Source of the DNA: Alphaproteobacteria bacterium
GTDB lineage: Bacteria; Pseudomonadota; Alphaproteobacteria; Paracaedibacterales; JAKBAR01
NCBI GenBank assembly: GCA_019745755.1
Contig: JAIESS010000159.1
Location: 1 to 9,629 of the forward strand
Reading direction: 5' to 3'
Length of the DNA stretch: 9,629 nucleotides
Each line of letters begins with the position of its first letter. The first letter of the stretch is position 1. The translations under genes and the position numbers were made by a program. Positions 6,313 through 9,629 of the stretch are shown here, one piece after another. A model generated the notes under the pieces. It searched no databases and had not been told where the DNA came from. It was given only the letters and a program-made list of their open reading frames with translations.

Positions 6313-7002
6313 ATGACAAAATCTTTTTCTTCGTATATTGCTGAATTTTTAGGAACACTCTTCCTTGTCTTTCTTGGGTGCGGTGCTGCTGTATTAGCGG
6401 GATCCCACATTGGGTTTATTGGTGTGAGTTTTGCCTTTGGTCTCACACTTTTAGTGCTTGCCTATATGATTGGCCCGGTCTCAGGATGCCATGTCAACCC
6501 AGGGGTTACTATTGGTCTTACTCTTTGTGGTAAATTCGAAAAATCTCACGTGGTGCCGTACATTATTTCTCAGCTTTTAGGCGCAACAGTAGGAGCATTC
6601 ATTCTTCTTTTTATTGCAAAAGGATTACCTGGTTTCGATCTTGCCAAAGGGTTTGCCCTGAACGGCTTTGGTGATTTGTCACCGTCTCATTACTCTATGA
6701 TGGTTGTAGGCATAATCGAAGTTATTCTCTCTGCGCTCCTTGTTTTTGCTGTTCTTTCAACAACAACAAAGGGTTTTCCAGCAGGGTTTGGCCCCATTCT
6801 TGTGGGCACTACCTTACTCATCGGTCACCTTGTAAGCATCCCTGTGAGCAATGCATCCATTAACTTTGCACGCACGTTCGGCCCTGCTCTTGTTTCAGGG
6901 AGTGAAGTGGCGATACATCAGCTCCCTTATTTTCTTTTGTTTAATGCCGTTGGTGCTGTGCTTGGGGCTATCATGCATAAACTCGTTCGTTGCGGTGAGT
7001 GA
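6313..7002 (+). CDS. Aquaporin-like channel (MIP family) with altered NPA boxes
   Basis: This 229-residue protein has six hydrophobic segments and two half-helices, and is closest by eye to AqpZ (similar length, AEFLGTLFLVFLGCGAAVLA at 10-29). MIP channels let water or small neutral solutes cross the inner membrane. Both signature NPA boxes are changed: the first reads VNPGV (N62-P63-G64) and the second INFAR (N184-F185-A186), although both Asn and the following R187 are kept. Aligned by eye with AqpZ, the selectivity-filter positions are F42, H172, A181 and R187 (F, H, T, R in AqpZ), a water-channel-like filter with Thr replaced by Ala. The NFA change needs two base differences from a proline codon, so a single sequencing error is unlikely. 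It begins a plus-strand cluster, with yraN nine bases downstream. Water transport is the default guess; the altered boxes leave selectivity open. Confidence 0.87.
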   Translation: MTKSFSSYIAEFLGTLFLVFLGCGAAVLAGSHIGFIGVSFAFGLTLLVLAYMIGPVSGCHVNPGVTIGLTLCGKFEKSHVVPYIISQLLGATVGAFILLFIAKGLPGFDLAKGFALNGFGDLSPSHYSMMVVGIIEVILSALLVFAVLSTTTKGFPAGFGPILVGTTLLIGHLVSIPVSNASINFARTFGPALVSGSEVAIHQLPYFLLFNAVGAVLGAIMHKLVRCGE

Positions 7003-7011
7003 CACGCTGTT

Positions 7012-7356
7012 ATGAGAAACAGTCATACACACTACCGATCCGGTAAGTTTTATGAAAAGCTTGCCGGATTTTTTTTGCTTCTTAAGGGCTATAAAATTAT
7101 TCAATACCGCTATAAAACTGTTGTCGGTGAAATTGATATTCTTGCCTGCAAAGGAAAAACGCTCATTGCCGTTGAGGTCAAAGGCCGCAAAACAATGGAG
7201 GCATCCTATTATGCTCTCTCACTTTTTCAAAAACGACGTATTCAGCAAACACTTCTCATTGCTCAAAAACAATTTTCTCATTTTAAGCATCTTCGGTGCG
7301 ATACTATCTTGATTTCTTCCTTCAAATGGCCAATACATATCAAAAATGCTTTTTAA
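7012..7356 (+). CDS. yraN: YraN family protein (UPF0102, endonuclease-like fold)
   Basis: This 114-residue protein has the usual YraN length. It has the N-terminal helix (about 10-26, with GKFYEKLA), then GEIDILA (39-45) and VEVKGRK (54-60), which correspond to the D/E and ExK elements of the PD-(D/E)xK-like nuclease fold (E40, D42, E55, K57). The C-terminus PIHIKNAF is also typical. The biochemical role of the family is not settled and nuclease activity is predicted from the fold only. The ATG at 7012 has no good ribosome site, but any in-frame start further down would remove the conserved helix. A strong terminator-like hairpin lies within codons 9-22. The dolP-like gene follows after 15 bases; yraN and dolP are also near neighbours in E. 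coli, where diaA lies between them. Confidence 0.86.
   Translation: MRNSHTHYRSGKFYEKLAGFFLLLKGYKIIQYRYKTVVGEIDILACKGKTLIAVEVKGRKTMEASYYALSLFQKRRIQQTLLIAQKQFSHFKHLRCDTILISSFKWPIHIKNAF
7038..7076 (+). terminator. Intrinsic terminator-like hairpin inside the yraN coding region
   Basis: The arms 7038-7051 and 7056-7069 form a 14-bp stem with two G·U wobbles (7044·7063 and 7048·7059), a four-base loop ATGA (7052-7055), and a run of eight T (7069-7076). The geometry is that of a strong plus-strand intrinsic terminator placed 36 bases after the aquaporin stop. It also encodes conserved yraN residues, so it could limit yraN and dolP expression unless ribosomes on yraN open the hairpin. Formation is clear from base pairing; function is inferred. 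Confidence 0.7.
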
Positions 7357-7371
7357 AAACGGATCCTTCTT

Positions 7372-8103
7372 ATGAATTATCAATATATGACTCTTGGTCT
7401 CGTTCCAGCTGCTCTTCTTTTGTCATCGTGTGTCCCTCTTATTGTTGCTGGTGGTAGCGTTGCCACGGTTACAACAGCTGCAAAAGACAAGGGTATTAGT
7501 GGAAGTATGGGGGATACACAAATCTCCACGAGCATTAAAGCAAAACTGTATCAAAAGGACCAAGATATTCACCGTCGTGTGGGGGTCAACGTACAAAACG
7601 GTGAAGTGCTTTTGACCGGAAGTCTTGCCACTCAAGCCCTGATTGATGAAGTGGAACAAATTGTATGGAGTATTCCCGGCGTAACAAAAGTCATGAATGA
7701 AATGGGCGTCAACTCTGATGATAGCCTTGGTTTTAGTGAGGCAACAACGGACAGCTGGATCACAACACAGGTTAAAAGCAGCCTTGTTTTTACAGCAGAT
7801 ATAAAATCCATTAATTACAGTATTAAAACTGTAAGCGGCGTTGTTTATATCATGGGAACAGCTCAAAACCAAGCTGAACTTGATAAAGTTATGGAGATTG
7901 CGCGTAAAACACGTGGTGTGAAAAAAGTTATGAGTTATGTCAAGGTGTGTGAGAATCTCGGTGCATCAGAGCCTAACGAACACTCCTCTGATGCAGTGAC
8001 GGACAATGAAGATACAAAAGGAATACCCTCTACACCACCTAGTAAGGAGAGCGCAAAGGATACGGATGACATGCCCGCAGAAGAAGAAGCTCCAGCAGAG
8101 TAA
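7372..8103 (+). CDS. dolP: BON-domain lipoprotein, DolP (YraP)-like
   Basis: This 243-residue predicted outer-membrane lipoprotein has an N-terminal hydrophobic signal ending in a lipobox LSSC with Cys20. Two BON domains follow at about residues 48-115 and 124-192. Each has the expected opening helix and a closing G-V-x-x-V pattern (IPGVTKVMN at 101-109, TRGVKKVMS at 180-188). In E. coli, DolP supports outer-membrane integrity by binding anionic phospholipid at division sites. The same role here is inferred from domain order and from the yraN neighbour. Residues about 194-243 form an extra tail rich in Glu, Asp, Pro and Ser, absent from E. coli DolP and probably disordered in the periplasm. 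The ribosome site is weak (GGA eight bases before the ATG); coupling to yraN, 15 bases upstream, is plausible. Confidence 0.85.
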   Translation: MNYQYMTLGLVPAALLLSSCVPLIVAGGSVATVTTAAKDKGISGSMGDTQISTSIKAKLYQKDQDIHRRVGVNVQNGEVLLTGSLATQALIDEVEQIVWSIPGVTKVMNEMGVNSDDSLGFSEATTDSWITTQVKSSLVFTADIKSINYSIKTVSGVVYIMGTAQNQAELDKVMEIARKTRGVKKVMSYVKVCENLGASEPNEHSSDAVTDNEDTKGIPSTPPSKESAKDTDDMPAEEEAPAE

Positions 8104-8126
8104 GACGTGTGATTCATTACGTTTTT
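8102..8126 (+). terminator. Possible weak terminator after dolP
   Basis: AAGACGTG (8102-8109) can pair with TACGTTTT (8118-8125) as an 8-bp stem with two G·U pairs around an 8-base loop. The T-rich end merges with the stem. It lies right at the dolP stop and before the convergent smr gene. The stem is weak and the T-tract is partly consumed by pairing. Confidence 0.3.
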
Positions 8127-8140
8127 ATTCTATCTGAATT

Positions 8141-8650
8141 TTAACCTTTTACCTCTTTACCTCTATTTTTTATGGTGACATAAAGTGCACCTGTTCCCCC
8201 GTGAATAGGTCTTGCATGGCTGTAGGATGTTATAAGGTTAGGGAGAGCATCTAGCCATTTAGGGACCATGTCAAAAAGGATGCCACTTTTCCCCGTCACA
8301 ATTAGGATCCATTTGGCATGTTTGTGCTGCATTCGCGTTAAAAAGGGGATGAGTTGATTATAGGCATCGTCTTGAGTAAGGCCGTGGAGGTCAATACGCC
8401 CTTCAATATGGATTTTATTCGGATTACGTCGGGTTTTCATGCGCTGTGGTTCCTTGTCCATGAGGTTGTATTTGGGGTTAATAAGAACGGGATAGCTATC
8501 ACGGTTAACGTAGTGGGTTTTTACACCAGGTTGGTCATGCTTTCTAGGCACAAGCACTTTTTCTTCGTGTGAAAGTGGCATCACGTCCTTGATGAATGAC
8601 GTCCAAAGTGCACTATCTTCTTCGTTATTTTTAGAGGGTTTTTTTGACAT
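8141..8650 (-). CDS. Smr-domain protein (SmrA/YdaL-like)
   Basis: This 169-residue protein is recognised by the C-terminal Smr domain (about 84-163). It has IDLHGLT (87-92, the LDxHG motif), the VTGKSG stretch (118-123, the TGxG-like motif), and HGGTGALYVTIKNR (150-163). Smr domains are found alone or at the end of MutS2 and can act as nucleases on DNA or RNA; recent work ties several to ribosome-linked mRNA cleavage. The stand-alone form downstream of mltA is a familiar alphaproteobacterial arrangement. Residues 1-80 are polar, Lys-rich and without recognisable domain. No ribosome site precedes the ATG at 8650. An in-frame ATG at 8581 follows AAGGA at close spacing and would give 146 residues while keeping the whole domain, so the start is uncertain. 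The gap to mltA is 48 bases, consistent with co-transcription. Confidence 0.83.
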   Translation of the reverse strand: MSKKPSKNNEEDSALWTSFIKDVMPLSHEEKVLVPRKHDQPGVKTHYVNRDSYPVLINPKYNLMDKEPQRMKTRRNPNKIHIEGRIDLHGLTQDDAYNQLIPFLTRMQHKHAKWILIVTGKSGILFDMVPKWLDALPNLITSYSHARPIHGGTGALYVTIKNRGKEVKG

Positions 8651-8698
8651 GAGAAAAGTGAAAGATTATCGAAAAAAATTGCTTTGATACAGTATGGT

Positions 8699-9629
8699 CT
8701 ATAATGGGTTATTTTTTGGTAAATAGGCAGCCACTTTTCCAAAATGTTTGAGATTCCCTGCAAGATTTTCAGCATCCTGCCCATGGCCACAAAAAAGATC
8801 AAAGCGAAGATGTCCTTTTATAGCGCCGCCTGTATCCTGGGTCAGGGCCATATGGGTAAGGGGATCACTGCTTAATGGATGCTTGAGATCATACGCAATA
8901 ATCATACCAAAGGGCCAATGACTAGCATCGCAGGCAAGGCTATGGAAAGGAGTTAATGGGAGTTGCTGCGTGCCTATGGGGCCAGAGAAAGTATCGCCAT
9001 CGAGTATTTCTTGAAAAAAAACATAAGATTTATTGTGATCCATAAGAGCGTCAGCACTCTTTGGATGATCTCTAAGCCATTTTTTGATGGATTGGAGAGA
9101 GACCTTTTCTGCCGGAATATCACCGCGCTCCTTTAATATATGTCCAATGGGAGTGAAGGGATGCCCATTTTGACTGGCGTATCCTACCCGCATCAATTTT
9201 TTGTCTGTATCATTTATATCAATACGCCCAGAGCCCTGAATCTCAAGAAAAAATGCATCAATAGGATCATTTACATAAATGAGCTCAAGATTTTGATGGG
9301 ACAGTGCACCATTACGAATGGCTTCCCGTGTAGGTAGCTTTTCTGAATGATTGGGAGAAGGTGGTGCTTTGTAAAGTGGTGTTGGATACATATTGTTTTG
9401 CTGATATGATCCTTTGAGTGTTGGCTCGTAGTACCCTGTGAAAAAGGCTTTTTCCGCATACTCAACACGCTCCAAATACTGACCCATGAGCAATGGTAAA
9501 TCGTGGGCTATGGTGTGGCTTCGAGTAACAGCATTGCAAAAAGCTAACCATTGTGTATGTTGATTTCCTGTCAATAGTGGATGCAGTGGTTTCATCCTAT
9601 TGTGTTCAAGCCACCAAGAGCATGACTGA
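8699..9629 (-). CDS. mltA: Membrane-bound lytic murein transglycosylase A (5' partial)
   Basis: MltA cleaves the glycan strands of peptidoglycan, leaving 1,6-anhydro-muramyl ends, usually from the outer membrane as a lipoprotein. Family stretches visible are AFFTGYYEPTLKGS near the N-terminal part, then FFLEIQGSGRIDI, RVGYASQNGHPF, GPIGTQQLPLTPFHSLACD, and a C-terminal 3D-type region with QDTGGAIKG and FDLFCGHGQDAENLAGN, which contains the conserved acidic residues of the family. An ATG at 9593-9595 is not the true start. The frame stays open to the window edge, reading QSCSWWLEHNR before it, which fits the conserved Cys-containing stretch near the front of alphaproteobacterial MltA. So 309 residues are present and the signal peptide/lipobox lies outside. 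The Smr gene follows downstream. Confidence 0.88.
   Translation of the reverse strand, partial: QSCSWWLEHNRMKPLHPLLTGNQHTQWLAFCNAVTRSHTIAHDLPLLMGQYLERVEYAEKAFFTGYYEPTLKGSYQQNNMYPTPLYKAPPSPNHSEKLPTREAIRNGALSHQNLELIYVNDPIDAFFLEIQGSGRIDINDTDKKLMRVGYASQNGHPFTPIGHILKERGDIPAEKVSLQSIKKWLRDHPKSADALMDHNKSYVFFQEILDGDTFSGPIGTQQLPLTPFHSLACDASHWPFGMIIAYDLKHPLSSDPLTHMALTQDTGGAIKGHLRFDLFCGHGQDAENLAGNLKHFGKVAAYLPKNNPL

Noticed and set aside
7052..7312. 86-codon plus-strand open frame within yraN
   Set aside because: It overlaps yraN in another frame; the yraN frame carries the GEID and VEVK motifs. Its ATG lies in the loop of the terminator-like hairpin, with no ribosome site.
7423..7872. 149-codon minus-strand open frame opposite the dolP-like gene
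   Set aside because: It is antisense to two clear BON domains, its composition is rich in Cys, Asn and Phe without any motif, and no ribosome site was seen.
9593..9595. ATG as the start of mltA
   Set aside because: The frame stays open upstream to the window edge and encodes residues (QSCSWW) that fit the conserved front of MltA, so the gene is cut by the window.

Overview
The window looks like chromosome from a moderately AT-rich alphaproteobacterium. The evidence is gene content: a PntB tail, a livKHMGF-order ABC importer, a YraN/DolP-type pair, and an MltA-Smr pair of the kind found together in Alphaproteobacteria. A Holosporales/Rickettsiales-like lineage is possible but cannot be shown from this sequence alone. 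There are no rRNA or tRNA genes, insertion sequences, CRISPR arrays or phage genes. No gene-free stretch exceeds 300 bases; the two largest gaps (1426-1606 and 6123-6312) hold candidate promoters and inverted repeats.

Layout: (1) 2-97, + strand: the last 31 codons of pntB (proton-translocating transhydrogenase beta subunit). A hairpin with a T-run follows, oriented mainly to stop the opposing gene. (2) 160-1425, - strand: a stand-alone RTX-like, glycine/aspartate-repeat protein rich in Asn, with its own candidate promoter. (3) 1607-6122, - strand: a compact five-gene operon, livK-livH-livM-livG-livF, for a branched-chain (or hydrophobic/amide) amino-acid ABC importer. Every junction overlaps: three are ATGA overlaps and one is an 11-base overlap. 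(4) 6123-6312: a divergent regulatory region with a 7-bp inverted repeat whose half-sites resemble the Lrp consensus. (5) 6313-8103, + strand: an aquaporin-like channel, yraN, and a dolP-like two-BON-domain lipoprotein, closely spaced. A strong terminator-like hairpin lies inside the first codons of yraN. (6) 8141-9629, - strand: an Smr-domain protein downstream of a lytic transglycosylase MltA whose 5' end lies outside the window.

Working together: LivK would capture substrate at the membrane surface as a Tat-exported lipoprotein, LivH/LivM form the pore, and LivG/LivF power it. The envelope genes (DolP-like, MltA) and the channel are cell-surface functions, but nothing in the sequence links them mechanistically to the transporter.

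I do not see a clear new multi-gene system. The points most worth a second look are the terminator hairpin within yraN, the aquaporin with both NPA boxes altered (NPG and NFA), the Lrp-like palindrome beside liv, and the small Cys-containing RTX-like protein with a duplicated module.
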